From positions 183,501-247,500 of the forward strand of contig NZ_NFUR01000005.1 in the NCBI RefSeq assembly GCF_002127225.1: 64,000 bases of DNA, read 5' to 3'. How positions within the stretch are numbered: position 1 is the stretch's first letter; every line of letters starts with the position of its first letter. The translations under genes and the position numbers were made by a program. A model generated the notes under the pieces. It worked only from the letters and a program-made list of their open reading frames with translations, was not told the origin of the DNA and did not search any database. Source of the stretch: Sphingomonas sp. IBVSS2. GTDB taxonomy: Bacteria > Pseudomonadota > Alphaproteobacteria > Sphingomonadales > Sphingomonadaceae. Positions 18,308 to 29,368 of the stretch are shown here, in pieces.

Positions 18308-19015
18308 CTAGAGGAAAGGCCCGCGCGCGCGGGTGCGGGCGTCGCTGGGCGGCATCCCGGCAAGCGCCCGGAAATCGCGGGCCATATGCGCTTGGTCGGC
18401 ATAGCCGCGCGCCGCGGCGGTGCCGGCGAGCGTGTCCGCACCCTGCTGGACGTCCTGCAGCGCCTCGCGGAAGCGGAGCAGCCGCAAATAGGTGCGCGGG
18501 GCCAGCCCCAGCTCGCGCGCGAAGATGCGCTGCAGGCGACGGTGCGGCAGGCCGGTGCGCGTGGAAATCGCGGCGACGCTGTCCGACGCCAGGATCGCAA
18601 TGGCCAGCGGGGGCGGCGCGATGCCGGCCAGCGCGCGGGCGAGGTTGGCGACCGGATCGCCTTCCAGCAGCGCCGCCAGCGGCGAATCCGGGGCAATCGC
18701 GATCCAGTCGTCGGCGAAGCCGGGGCATGGCGCGCCGCCCAGCGCGTGCCACGCCCAGGGCCAGAGCTTGATCGCGGTGAAGCGCGCGTCGCCGCTGAAG
18801 CCGAACCGGATCGGACGATCGGAAAGGCCGGTGGCGAAATATTCCGGCTGGCCGCGCCGCCATTCGGAGCGGCCGGCATGGCGGCGGATCAGCTCGACAC
18901 AGCCATCGGGCGTCGCCTCATGCTCCACCCATCCCGGCTGGCTGGCGGCGAGCGTCCACACCGCGGCGGCGAGGCCGGCGAGCGCGGGCGGCAAGGGCAG
19001 CTCGGCATAGTCCAT
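18308..19015 (-). CDS. AraC-family transcriptional regulator
   Basis: A 235-residue regulator. The C-terminal 95 residues hold the two helix-turn-helix units of AraC/XylS proteins: AAISTRTGLPHRRLQRIFAR with ELGLAPRTYLRLLRFREAL, then AAARGYADQAHMARDFRALA. The N-terminal part (about 1-130, with TPDGCVELIRRH and FATGLSDRPIRF) resembles the DUF6597-type domain found before AraC DNA-binding regions in many proteobacteria. Effector and targets are not evident. It diverges from the DUF6265 gene with 84 nt between starts, which may be its target. The ATG at 19013-19015 is the only plausible start. Confidence 0.85.
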   Translation of the reverse strand: MDYAELPLPPALAGLAAAVWTLAASQPGWVEHEATPDGCVELIRRHAGRSEWRRGQPEYFATGLSDRPIRFGFSGDARFTAIKLWPWAWHALGGAPCPGFADDWIAIAPDSPLAALLEGDPVANLARALAGIAPPPLAIAILASDSVAAISTRTGLPHRRLQRIFARELGLAPRTYLRLLRFREALQDVQQGADTLAGTAAARGYADQAHMARDFRALAGMPPSDARTRARGPFL

Positions 19016-19099
19016 GACGCCAGCCTCGCATGTCGCGTCGGTTCAAGCCAGCGCGGGCGGCGCGGCGTATCGCGCCACGCGGAACAGGGAGGATTCGAG

Positions 19100-19543
19100 A
19101 TGATCGCCAACATCATTCTGCTCGCCGGACTGGGCCTGGCCGGTCCGCAGGAAATGCCGTTCGGCTGGCTGGTCGGCAAATGGTGCACCGAGCCGCGGGG
19201 CGGCCGCACGACCTGCGAGACCTGGGAGCCGATGGGATCGGATCAGGTCATGCGCGGCGTCACCGTCACGACGAGCGCCAAGGGTGCGCGGCGCGAGCCG
19301 ATGCGGATCAGCGGCGATGCGGCCGGGTTCGTCTTCCATGCCGAGCCGGCCGGACAGGCCGCGACCGATTTCCGGGCGGCAGCGCACGACGCGGCGGGGC
19401 AGGGCATCACCTTCGTCAACGCGGCGCATGATTATCCGCAGCGCATCCGCTATTGGCGCGAGGGCGAGATGCTGATGGCGGAGATTTCGCTGGCCGATGG
19501 CGGCAAGCCGATGCGCTGGGCCTATCGGCGGGTGAGCCGGTAG
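19100..19543 (+). CDS. DUF6265 domain protein
   Basis: A 147-residue protein with a short hydrophobic N-terminus (IANIILLAGLGLAG) that may be a signal peptide. It carries DUF6265 features: GWLVGKWCTE near the start, TCETWEP, and the late FVNAAHDYPQRIRYWREG. Such proteins resemble small beta-barrel lipocalin-like folds of unknown role. The start is the ATG at 19100, preceded by a perfect AGGGAGGA ribosome site. It is divergent from the AraC regulator gene and is followed by an intergenic hairpin repeat that should end transcription. Confidence 0.75.
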   Translation: MIANIILLAGLGLAGPQEMPFGWLVGKWCTEPRGGRTTCETWEPMGSDQVMRGVTVTTSAKGARREPMRISGDAAGFVFHAEPAGQAATDFRAAAHDAAGQGITFVNAAHDYPQRIRYWREGEMLMAEISLADGGKPMRWAYRRVSR

Positions 19544-19549
19544 CACAGC

Positions 19550-19622
19550 GAAAGCCGGGATCTCAGGCCGCGAGAGGCGGGACGAGAGCTTCCCCGGGGA
19601 TCCCGGCTTTCACCGGGATGAC
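19550..19622. repeat. Intergenic hairpin repeat (GAAAGCCGGGAT family)
   Basis: GAAAGCCGGGAT at 19550-19561 pairs perfectly with ATCCCGGCTTTC at 19600-19611, followed by ACCGGGATGACGG. The ending in GGGATGAC is shared with the repeats at 47.9 kb and 63.5 kb. It lies between convergent genes (DUF6265 and atpC) and probably acts as a terminator. Confidence 0.7.
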
Positions 19623-19660
19623 GGAGCCGGCGGGTTCGATCCGCCGGCTTCTCTCGTGAT

Positions 19661-19918
19661 TCAGCCCTCGGCCTTCTCGGCGAGGACGGTCAGGCCCTTC
19701 TCGTTCACTTCCGCGAAGCCGCCTTCGATGCGGATCGTCTCCGGCGTGGTGGCACCCGCCTTGTAGATCTCGAGATTGCCGTCGCGGATGGTCGACATCA
19801 GCGGGGCATGGCCTTCGAGCACGCCGAAATCGCCCTCGGTGCCGGGGACGACGACCATGTGCACTTCCTCCGAGCGGAGGAGCTTTTCGGGGGTGACGAG
19901 TTCGAAGTGCAGGCTCAT
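19661..19918 (-). CDS. atpC: ATP synthase epsilon subunit (short form)
   Basis: An 85-residue protein matching only the N-terminal beta-sandwich domain of F1 epsilon ([36 protein letters not shown]). Most bacterial epsilon subunits are 130-140 residues and carry two C-terminal helices that can inhibit ATP hydrolysis; these are absent here. Short epsilons are known in alphaproteobacteria, where a separate zeta protein inhibits hydrolysis, so this is likely normal for the lineage. It is the last gene of the F1 operon, 126 nt after atpD across a large hairpin. The ribosome site GGAGAGGA abuts the base of that hairpin. Confidence 0.93.
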   Translation of the reverse strand: MSLHFELVTPEKLLRSEEVHMVVVPGTEGDFGVLEGHAPLMSTIRDGNLEIYKAGATTPETIRIEGGFAEVNEKGLTVLAEKAEG

Positions 19919-19930
19919 TTTCTAATCCTC

Positions 19931-20035
19931 TCCCCTTCCGCTTGCGGGAGGGGCCGGGGGAGGGCCTGTCAATTTCCAACGGGAGGGCCGGCCCTTACAG
20001 GCCCTCCCCTAACCCCTCCCGCAAGCGGAAGGGGA
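19931..20035. repeat. Large inverted repeat between atpD and atpC
   Basis: Two arms of 39 bases (19931-19969 and 19997-20035) are nearly perfect reverse complements. Each contains CCCCTTCCGCTTGCGGGAGG or its complement. The loop is 27 nt. The arm next to atpC ends within its ribosome site. The CCCCTCTCC-type sequence recurs in intergenic gaps at 34.4, 36.1 and 44.1 kb, so this is a dispersed repeat family rather than an atp-specific element. Confidence 0.9.
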
Positions 20036-20044
20036 ATTTGCAGC

Positions 20045-21595
<1,551 letters not shown>

Positions 21596-22477
21596 TTAGA
21601 GCGCTTCGGCGCCCGAAATGATTTCCACCAGCTCGGTGGTGATCGCGGCCTGGCGCTGACGGTTGTACAGCGTGTTGAGGCGCTTGATCAGGTCGCCGGC
21701 GTTGCGCGTGGCGTTGTCCATCGCGGTCATCTTGCTGCCCTGCTCCGACGCGGCGTTCTCGCGCATCGCGCGGTAGAGCTGGACGGCGACGTTGCGCGGC
21801 AGCAGGTCGGCGAGGATCGATTCCTCGTCGGGCTCATAAGTGACGGCGGCGCCGCTGCCCGGCGTCTCCGCGACGGCTGCCGGCACGGCGACCGGAATGA
21901 TCTGCTGCGCGGTCGGCTCCTGGGCGAGGACCGACTTGAAGGTGGAGTAGAAGAGCGTCGCCACGTCGAACTCGCCCGCCTCGAAGCGCGCGATCAGGTC
22001 GTCGGCATAGCCGCGCGCATCGGCGAAGCCCAGCTTGCCCAGGTCGCCCGGCTCGATCGAATGGACGATGTCCTTGGGGAACTGGCGGTTGAGCACGGCG
22101 CGGCCCTTGCGGCCGATCGTGTAGATCTTCACTGTCTTGCCCTGCGCCACCAGCTCCTGTGCATGGCGGCGGGCCAGGCGGGCGATGTTGGTGTTGAACG
22201 CGCCGGCCAGGCCCTTGTCGCTGGTGGCGACGACGAGCAGGTGCACCTGGTCCTTGCCGGTGCCGGCGAGCAGCTTGGGCGAGCTCTCGCTCACCGTCAC
22301 CTTGCCGGCCAGGCTGGCGACGACGCCTTCGAGGCGCTGGGCATAGGGGCGCCCGGCCTCGGCCGCTTCCTGCGCGCGGCGCAGCTTGGCGGCGGCGACC
22401 ATCTTCATCGCCTTGGTGATCTTCTGCGTCGACTTCACCGAGCCGATGCGGATCTTGAGGGCCTTCAAACTTGCCAT
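21596..22477 (-). CDS. atpG: ATP synthase gamma subunit
   Basis: The 293-residue central rotor shaft of F1. The N-terminal helix carries [20 protein letters not shown] and AAKLRRAQE; the C-terminal helix carries [20 protein letters not shown] and [16 protein letters not shown], both family hallmarks. Its ATG (22475-22477) directly follows the TAA stop (22478-22480) of the lysE-type gene upstream, so its ribosome site lies inside that gene and translation is probably coupled to it. It is followed by atpD at 24 nt. Confidence 0.97.
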   Translation of the reverse strand: MASLKALKIRIGSVKSTQKITKAMKMVAAAKLRRAQEAAEAGRPYAQRLEGVVASLAGKVTVSESSPKLLAGTGKDQVHLLVVATSDKGLAGAFNTNIARLARRHAQELVAQGKTVKIYTIGRKGRAVLNRQFPKDIVHSIEPGDLGKLGFADARGYADDLIARFEAGEFDVATLFYSTFKSVLAQEPTAQQIIPVAVPAAVAETPGSGAAVTYEPDEESILADLLPRNVAVQLYRAMRENAASEQGSKMTAMDNATRNAGDLIKRLNTLYNRQRQAAITTELVEIISGAEAL

Positions 22478-23095
22478 TTACGAATTCCGAGCAAGGGCCA
22501 GACGGCCCGCGAGACCAACAAATGCGACGCCGAGCACGCCCTCGATCCAGCGCATCGCGCTGCTCTGCTTCGCGGCGCGGCCCGCACGGGCGGCGACGAA
22601 GACGATACCGGTGAGCCAGAAGCCGCCGAGCACATAGGGCACTGCGATCAGCAGCGCGCCCTTGAGCGGGGCGTCAGCGCCGGTGCCGACGAACTGCGGC
22701 AGGATGGCGAGGAAGAACAGCGCGACCTTGGGATTGAGCGCGGTGGTGAGCAGTCCCTGCCAGAAGGGCTTGCCCAGAGCAGGCGCCTCGGCGGTGGCGG
22801 GAGCCGGCTGGATCGCGCCGCGGATCAGCTTGAAGCCGAGCCACGCCAGGTAGATCGCGCCGGCGGCCTTCACCACCGTGAACAGCGCCGGGAAGACCGA
22901 CAGGACGGCGAGGAAGCCGAAGCCGCACAGCGCCATGTACCACAGTCCCCCGAGCACCACGCCCGAGACCGCCGCCAGGCCGGCCCGCACGCCTCCCCGC
23001 GCCGCGTGACCCGCGACGAGCATGGTGTCCGGCCCGGGCGTCAGCACGAGGCCGACGCTGAGCAGCGTCCATGCGAGGAGGGAGTGGTCGGCCAT
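22478..23095 (-). CDS. LysE/RhtB-family amino-acid exporter inside the atp operon
   Basis: A 205-residue inner-membrane protein with about six hydrophobic segments and the LysE-family start LLSVGLVLTPGPDTMLVAGH, then GVRAGLAAVSGVVLGG and TTALNPKVALFFLAILPQFV. These proteins export lysine, homoserine, threonine or similar amino acids. It lies between atpA (10 nt upstream) and atpG (start codon directly after its stop). The standard order is atpHAGDC, so this is an insertion into the operon and it must be transcribed with it. Codon use looks like its neighbours'. Substrate and any link to ATP synthesis are unknown. Confidence 0.9.
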   Translation of the reverse strand: MADHSLLAWTLLSVGLVLTPGPDTMLVAGHAARGGVRAGLAAVSGVVLGGLWYMALCGFGFLAVLSVFPALFTVVKAAGAIYLAWLGFKLIRGAIQPAPATAEAPALGKPFWQGLLTTALNPKVALFFLAILPQFVGTGADAPLKGALLIAVPYVLGGFWLTGIVFVAARAGRAAKQSSAMRWIEGVLGVAFVGLAGRLALARNS

Positions 23096-23105
23096 CGGCT
23101 GGCGA

Positions 23106-24638
<1,533 letters not shown>

Positions 24639-24645
24639 TTAGCCT

Positions 24646-25200
24646 TCAGCCTTTCATCGCGTGCGCGAGGGAATTGAGTCGGGTCTTGATCGAGCTGTCG
24701 ATCATCTGGCTGCCGATCTTCACGACCAGCCCGCCAAGGAGCGAGGGATCGACCGAGAGGTCGACGGCCACTTCCCGGCCGATGCGGGCGCGCAGCTGCT
24801 GCTTGAGCGCGTCGACCTGAGCGGCGGAAAGCGGATGGGCGGAGACGACTTCCGCAGTGGTCTCGCCGCGATGGGCGGCAGCCAGCTGGCGGAAGGCGCG
24901 GATCACCGCGGGCAGCTGGTTCAGCCGGCGGTTCTGCGCCAGCACGCCCAGGAAGCTGGTGGTAGTGGCATCGAGCTTCAGGCTGGCGGCGACGGCGGCG
25001 ACGGCCTTGGCGGCGTCGGCACGCGAAACCAGCGGGCTGGCGGTCAGCGCCTTGAAGTCGCTCGATTCGGCAAGCGCCTTGGCCACGGTGCCGAGGCTGC
25101 CCTCGACCTGGCCCAGGGCCTTCGAATCACGCGCGAGCTCGAACAGGGCGGTAGCGTAGCGTCCGCTTAGGCTTGCCTGGATACCGGCGGAATTCTCCAC
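24646..25200 (-). CDS. atpH: ATP synthase delta subunit
   Basis: The 184-residue peripheral-stalk subunit that joins F1 to the b subunits. The N-terminal domain contains GRYATALFELARDSKAL; the C-terminal part contains VSAHPLSAAQVDALKQQL and DPSLLGGLVVKIGSQMIDSS, both family signatures. The start is a GTG at 25198-25200. It is the first gene of the F1 operon. The 267 nt upstream (25201-25467) hold a CCCATA/TATGGG dyad near 25292-25311 and probably the divergent promoters for this operon and the secreted protein gene on the other side; I could not single out a convincing -35/-10 pair. Confidence 0.95.
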   Translation of the reverse strand: MENSAGIQASLSGRYATALFELARDSKALGQVEGSLGTVAKALAESSDFKALTASPLVSRADAAKAVAAVAASLKLDATTTSFLGVLAQNRRLNQLPAVIRAFRQLAAAHRGETTAEVVSAHPLSAAQVDALKQQLRARIGREVAVDLSVDPSLLGGLVVKIGSQMIDSSIKTRLNSLAHAMKG

Positions 25201-25467
25201 GCGATCGGGTTCCTCTCGGAGGTTCGGGTTTCAGCCCCATATGAATTGGGGGCCGATTTCCGGCTCCATCAAAGTATTACTCTGACGGCTGCCCCATACG
25301 GCCCCCTATGGGTCGCGGCGCGGTTAGCATCGGTGTCACGGGGATGCAACCCGAGTCCGATTCGCACGCCATGAACGACTCTCGAAACAAGGGCCGCCAT
25401 GGGCATGTACCGAATCGTTTCGTGTGGTAAACGGCGCCCGCGACGACCTTTTGGGGGGAAGGGTGAA

Positions 25468-26382
25468 GTGAACAAGCGGATTCTTGGCGGCATCGCGATC
25501 GCGGGCCTGTTCGCCGGCATCGCCCATGCCGAAGTGCTGGAGATCCGCGGCGAACTCGCCGCGCCGAACCGCGAGGCCAGCCTGTTGCGCTCGATTTCGA
25601 TCGACCGCATCGAGGGGCAGGACGGCGAGGCGCTGGCCCGGGCGATCGAGCAGGGGCTGTCCGACACGCATTTCGGCCTGATGGGCGGCCGCGCCGGGCG
25701 GAACAATGCCGAGGGCTCGCTCACCGGCGGCGTGACGACGGGTGTCGACGAATCGCCGTTCCGGCGGCGCGAGAAGCGCTGCGTCGAGAAGGACAGCGCC
25801 AATCAGAAGAAGTGCATCCGCGAGGAGGAAGTGGAGGTGCGCTGCCGCCGCCGGATCGTCAGCGTGAAGGCCGATCTGCGCATGGTGCGCAATCGCGACG
25901 GGCGGATCGTCTATTCGGTGACCAAGCCGTTCACCCAGGAAAGCAGCTGGTGCGAAGGGAACCAGGATCGCCCGGCGCCGGTGGAGGAAGTGATCGCCGA
26001 TGCGATCCGCAGCCTGGGCCATTCGGTGCGGGGCGATATCGCGCCGACCCTCTCGACCTATACCATCCGCGTGCGCGAGAGCGACAAGGGCATGGGCAAG
26101 GACCAGGCGAAGCGCTTCAAGGACCTGGTGAAGCTGACCAAGCGCGACGTGCGCGGCGCCTGCGCCGGCTGGGCCGCCCTGGCGGCGGAAGTGCCCAACC
26201 ATCCCTCGATCAGCTTCGACCTGGGCCTCTGCGCCGAGCAGGCCGGCCAGTATGAGAAGGCACTGGAGCTGTACCATGCGGCTGCGCGGGCGGGAGCGTC
26301 CGAGGGCCGGGAAGGCGCCGACCGCGCGATCCGGCTGACCGCCGGCCGCGAGGATGCGGCGATCCGCGCGCGGTGGCGGTGA
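25468..26382 (+). CDS. Exported hypothetical protein with C-terminal TPR-like helices
   Basis: A 304-residue protein with a signal peptide (NKRILGGIAIAGLFAGIAHA, cleavage before Glu). The middle is rich in Arg and Cys (RREKRCVEKD, KKCIREEEVEVRCRRR), and the region around VYSVTKPFTQESSWCEG is beta-like. The last 70 residues (CAGWAALAAEVPNHPSISF then LGLCAEQAGQYEKALELYHA) look like a tetratricopeptide hairpin. I do not recognise a named family. The start is GTG at 25468 with a GGGGGGAAGGG leader; an ATG at 25399 would add an Arg-rich segment before the signal peptide. It diverges from the ATP synthase operon. Confidence 0.7.
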   Translation: MNKRILGGIAIAGLFAGIAHAEVLEIRGELAAPNREASLLRSISIDRIEGQDGEALARAIEQGLSDTHFGLMGGRAGRNNAEGSLTGGVTTGVDESPFRRREKRCVEKDSANQKKCIREEEVEVRCRRRIVSVKADLRMVRNRDGRIVYSVTKPFTQESSWCEGNQDRPAPVEEVIADAIRSLGHSVRGDIAPTLSTYTIRVRESDKGMGKDQAKRFKDLVKLTKRDVRGACAGWAALAAEVPNHPSISFDLGLCAEQAGQYEKALELYHAAARAGASEGREGADRAIRLTAGREDAAIRARWR

Positions 26383-26450
26383 AGTTTCGGTAAGGGCCGA
26401 AGCGTCGCTTCTCCGATCGGCCGCATCCGGCGGATCGATTGGAGGAACCG

Positions 26451-27395
26451 ATGCTCGAACCGATTCTCGCCGCCCCTGATGGAACCGCGCCTGCCGGGGA
26501 AGGGATTCGCCTCGCCGGCGATGCCGCCATGCCGGCGTTGTGCGTTCGCCGCCTGGCCGGACCGGGAATGCCGGTGCTCTATGTGCACGGCGCCACTTTT
26601 CCATCGGCGCTGTCGGTCGGATGGCGGATCGACGGGCGGTCGTGGATGGACGATCTGCGGGCGCGGGGCTTCGATGTCTGGGCGTTCGACTTCGCCGGCT
26701 ATGGCGGGTCGGGACGGCCGGCGGCGATGCGCGGGAGTGCACCCTATGGCCGGGCGGATGCCGCGGCAAAGCAGATCGCGCGGGTCGCGGCGCATATCCG
26801 GGCGCGGCGCGGCGGCGCGAAGCTCCTGGTGATCGCGCATAGCTGGGGGACGCTCCCCGCCGGCATCTTCGCCGGGGCACGGCCGGAAATGGTCGAGCGG
26901 CTGGTGCTGTTCGGTCCGCTCGCGCAGAGGGAGGCTGGTGGCGGCCCCATGCCGGCCAGGGGCGCGACTCTCGTCACGCGCGAGGATCAGTGGCGCAGTT
27001 TCCAGTCCGGCGTGCCCGAAGGCCGGGGCTCGCCGATCGCGCCCGAGCGTTTCGACGCCTGGGCGGCTGCCTATCTCGCCAGCGACCCGGGCAGCGCGGG
27101 CCGGGATCCGGCGGGCGTGAGGGTGCCGAGCGGGCCGGATGCCGATTTCGCCGATATGTGGTCGGGGCGCTTCCCCTATGATCCCGGCGTGGTGCGCGCG
27201 CCGACCCTGATCGTGCGCGGCGCCTGGGACCCGCTGGCGAGCGACGCGGACGTGGCGTGGCTGGCGGGCCGGCTGACGGGCGTGCCGGGCGGTGCGCGCT
27301 GCGTCACTCTCGCGGACGGCGCGCACCGGATGCACCTGGAGGATCGCCGACAGGCGCTGTTCGACGCTGTCGGCGACTATCTCCTTGCGCGTTAG
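26451..27395 (+). CDS. Alpha/beta hydrolase
   Basis: A 314-residue alpha/beta-hydrolase-fold protein without a clear signal peptide. The HG oxyanion motif is LYVHGATFP (46-47). The nucleophile elbow is IAHSWGT (Ser131), with Asp260 (GAWDPLASD) and a late histidine (DGAHRMHLED, His292 or His295). The ATG at 26451 has a perfect GGAGGA site 5 nt upstream. It may act on esters or C-C bonds; the substrate is not predictable. Its stop codon overlaps that of the convergent helicase gene by four bases. Confidence 0.85.
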   Translation: MLEPILAAPDGTAPAGEGIRLAGDAAMPALCVRRLAGPGMPVLYVHGATFPSALSVGWRIDGRSWMDDLRARGFDVWAFDFAGYGGSGRPAAMRGSAPYGRADAAAKQIARVAAHIRARRGGAKLLVIAHSWGTLPAGIFAGARPEMVERLVLFGPLAQREAGGGPMPARGATLVTREDQWRSFQSGVPEGRGSPIAPERFDAWAAAYLASDPGSAGRDPAGVRVPSGPDADFADMWSGRFPYDPGVVRAPTLIVRGAWDPLASDADVAWLAGRLTGVPGGARCVTLADGAHRMHLEDRRQALFDAVGDYLLAR

Positions 27396-28894
27396 CGCCC
27401 GCGATTGCCGCCCTGGCGGCCGCCGCCCTGGCCCTGGCCCTGACGCTGGCCGCCGCCGCTGCCGGTCGGCCGGGGCTGCCACTTGCGCTTGGGGCGCGCA
27501 TAGTTGCGGGGCTGCTCGCCCTGCGGCGCGTCGAAGCGGCGCGGACGCGGCTCGCCGGCGGCCGCGCCGGCAGCCTCGGGGCGCGGGCCGCGCTCGTCAT
27601 GGCGGCGCGGCTGGTCGCCCCGCGGACGCTCGTCCCGGCGCTGGCGCTGCGGCTGGCCCGGGCGGCGGCCGTCGCGCTGCATCTCGCGGCCACGGGCGCC
27701 GTTCTGCTGGTCGCGGCTCTGCGGCACGTTGACGCGGCTGGTCTTGATCTTCTCGGCAGCGGCGACAAAGCCTTCCGGCAGCGGCACCACCGCGAGCTTC
27801 TGGCGGATCAGCCGCTCGATGTCGCGCAGATAGGGCCGCTCGTCCTCAGCGCAGAAGCTGATCGCCACGCCGTCATTGCCGGCGCGCGCGGTGCGGCCGA
27901 TGCGGTGGACATATTGGTCCGCCACGTTCGGCAGCTCGAAGTTGAAGACATGGCTCACGCCCGACACGTCGATGCCGCGCGCCGCGATGTCGGTGGCGAC
28001 CAGGATCTTCACCTTGCCGGCGCGGAACTCGCCGAGCGCGCGCTCGCGCTGCGGCTGGCTCTTGTTGCCGTGGATCGCGTTGGCCGCGACGCCGTTGCCG
28101 GCGAGCAGGCGGACGACGCGGTCGGCGCCGTGCTTGGTGCGGGTGAACACCAGCGCGCGATCGATCTCGATCTCCTTGAGCATCATCGTCAGCAGCGCCT
28201 GCTTCTCGGCCTGCTGGACGAAGGTGACGCGCTGCTCGACCCGCTCGGCCGTGGTCGCCTCGGGCGTGACCTTCACTTCCACCGGCTCCTTGATGAACTG
28301 GCCGGCGAGCTCGCGGATCGTCTTCGGCATGGTCGCCGAGAAGAACAGCGACTGGCGCTTGGCCGGCAGCTCGCGGACGATGCGCTTGAGGGCGTGGATG
28401 AAGCCCAGGTCCATCATCTGGTCGGCTTCGTCGAGCACGAAGATCTCGAGGCCCATCAGGATCGCGTAGCACTGGTCCATCAGGTCGACGAGGCGGCCCG
28501 GCGTGGCGACGAGGATGTCGACGCCCTTGGCGAGGTCGGTCTTGTTCTTGTGGATCGAGGTGCCGCCGAAGATGGTGGCGACGGTGAGGCGCGTGCCCTT
28601 GGCATAGTGGCGCGCCTGGTCGGCGATCTGGCTGGCCAGTTCGCGGGTCGGGGCGAGCACGAGCATGCGGCAGCCGCGCGGCTGGGCGCGCTTGCCCGAT
28701 GCGACCAGCCGGTCGATCGAGGGGAGCATGAAGGCGGCGGTCTTGCCGGTGCCGGTCTGGGCGATGCCGAGCAGGTCGCGCCCTTCGAGGAGCGACGGGA
28801 TCGCCTTGGCCTGGATCGGCGTCGCCTCGCTATAGCCCTTGGCGGCAAGCGCGGCGAGAACGGTCTCCGAGAGACCGAGTTCGTTGAATTGCAT
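27392..28894 (-). CDS. rhlE: DEAD-box RNA helicase, RhlE type
   Basis: A 500-residue ATP-dependent RNA helicase acting in ribosome assembly or mRNA decay. Motifs in order: the Q motif (GYSEATPIQAKAIP), motif I AQTGTGKT at 45-52, PTRELA, TPGRL, DEAD in FVLDEADQMMD, SAT in FFSATMPK, ATDIAARGID, and motif VI HRIGRTARAG. From about residue 375 the C-terminus is a disordered Arg/Gly/Gln/Pro-rich tail ending GGGRQGGNRGR, typical of RhlE proteins and likely an RNA-binding tail. The name rhlE is by overall resemblance; related csdA- or dbpA-type helicases lack this tail. It is transcribed toward the hydrolase gene with overlapping stops. Confidence 0.9.
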   Translation of the reverse strand: MQFNELGLSETVLAALAAKGYSEATPIQAKAIPSLLEGRDLLGIAQTGTGKTAAFMLPSIDRLVASGKRAQPRGCRMLVLAPTRELASQIADQARHYAKGTRLTVATIFGGTSIHKNKTDLAKGVDILVATPGRLVDLMDQCYAILMGLEIFVLDEADQMMDLGFIHALKRIVRELPAKRQSLFFSATMPKTIRELAGQFIKEPVEVKVTPEATTAERVEQRVTFVQQAEKQALLTMMLKEIEIDRALVFTRTKHGADRVVRLLAGNGVAANAIHGNKSQPQRERALGEFRAGKVKILVATDIAARGIDVSGVSHVFNFELPNVADQYVHRIGRTARAGNDGVAISFCAEDERPYLRDIERLIRQKLAVVPLPEGFVAAAEKIKTSRVNVPQSRDQQNGARGREMQRDGRRPGQPQRQRRDERPRGDQPRRHDERGPRPEAAGAAAGEPRPRRFDAPQGEQPRNYARPKRKWQPRPTGSGGGQRQGQGQGGGRQGGNRGR

Positions 28895-29368
28895 TATCTG
28901 TCCTGTGCGTACGGCCGGCGCGCACGGACGGATTCCGAACGCGAAGGCGGGGTCAAAAATGACGACCCGCGTGACTAGGGAAGCCGTGAAATCAACCGAG
29001 CCGGGGCCGGGACGCCTTGCGTCCGATCACGCTGCCATGCCGGCTCGATGGCCGCGCATATGGCGATGAAATCGGTTTCCGTCAAGGAAGCCGGCTGGCG
29101 AGCCGCCCTTGCCCGCTGCGATGGGCGCCAAGCATAGGACGAATCGACATTCAGCTCTGTCCTTTCCGTTCCCGGTGGCGAGGGAAGGGAGTTGCCTGTC
29201 GAAACCTCTCCCTTCCGTCATGCTGAACTTGTTTCAGCATCCAATTCTCCACCAGCGATACCGCTGGCGGCACGTTGGACCCTGAAACAAGTTCAGGGTG
29301 ACGAAGAAGGTTGGTTCGGAGTGTTCCGGCCTGCCAAACCACCCTCTCAGCCTGAATGTCGATTGACC
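28895..29368. other. 474-nt gap between helicase and lipoprotein genes
   Basis: No convincing gene. Short open frames here lack ribosome sites and recognisable sequence. The right half holds an imperfect inverted repeat (29217-29302, listed separately). The left part should contain the rhlE promoter on the minus strand and possibly a cold-shock-type leader, but no clear -35/-10 pair was found. Confidence 0.6.
29217..29302. repeat. Intergenic inverted repeat with CTGAACTTGTTTCAG core
   Basis: The left arm (29217-29242) contains CTGAACTTGTTTCAG, and the right arm (29277-29302) contains CTGAAACAAGTTCAG. Both end in GTGAC or GTCAT, with a few mismatches between arms. I recall similar elements between genes in other sphingomonads. 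It is placed downstream of the subtilase-like gene and may terminate it. Confidence 0.75.

Noticed and set aside
28895..29368. Hidden gene in the largest intergenic gap
   Set aside because: Candidate frames are short, have no ribosome site and run through repeat sequence.
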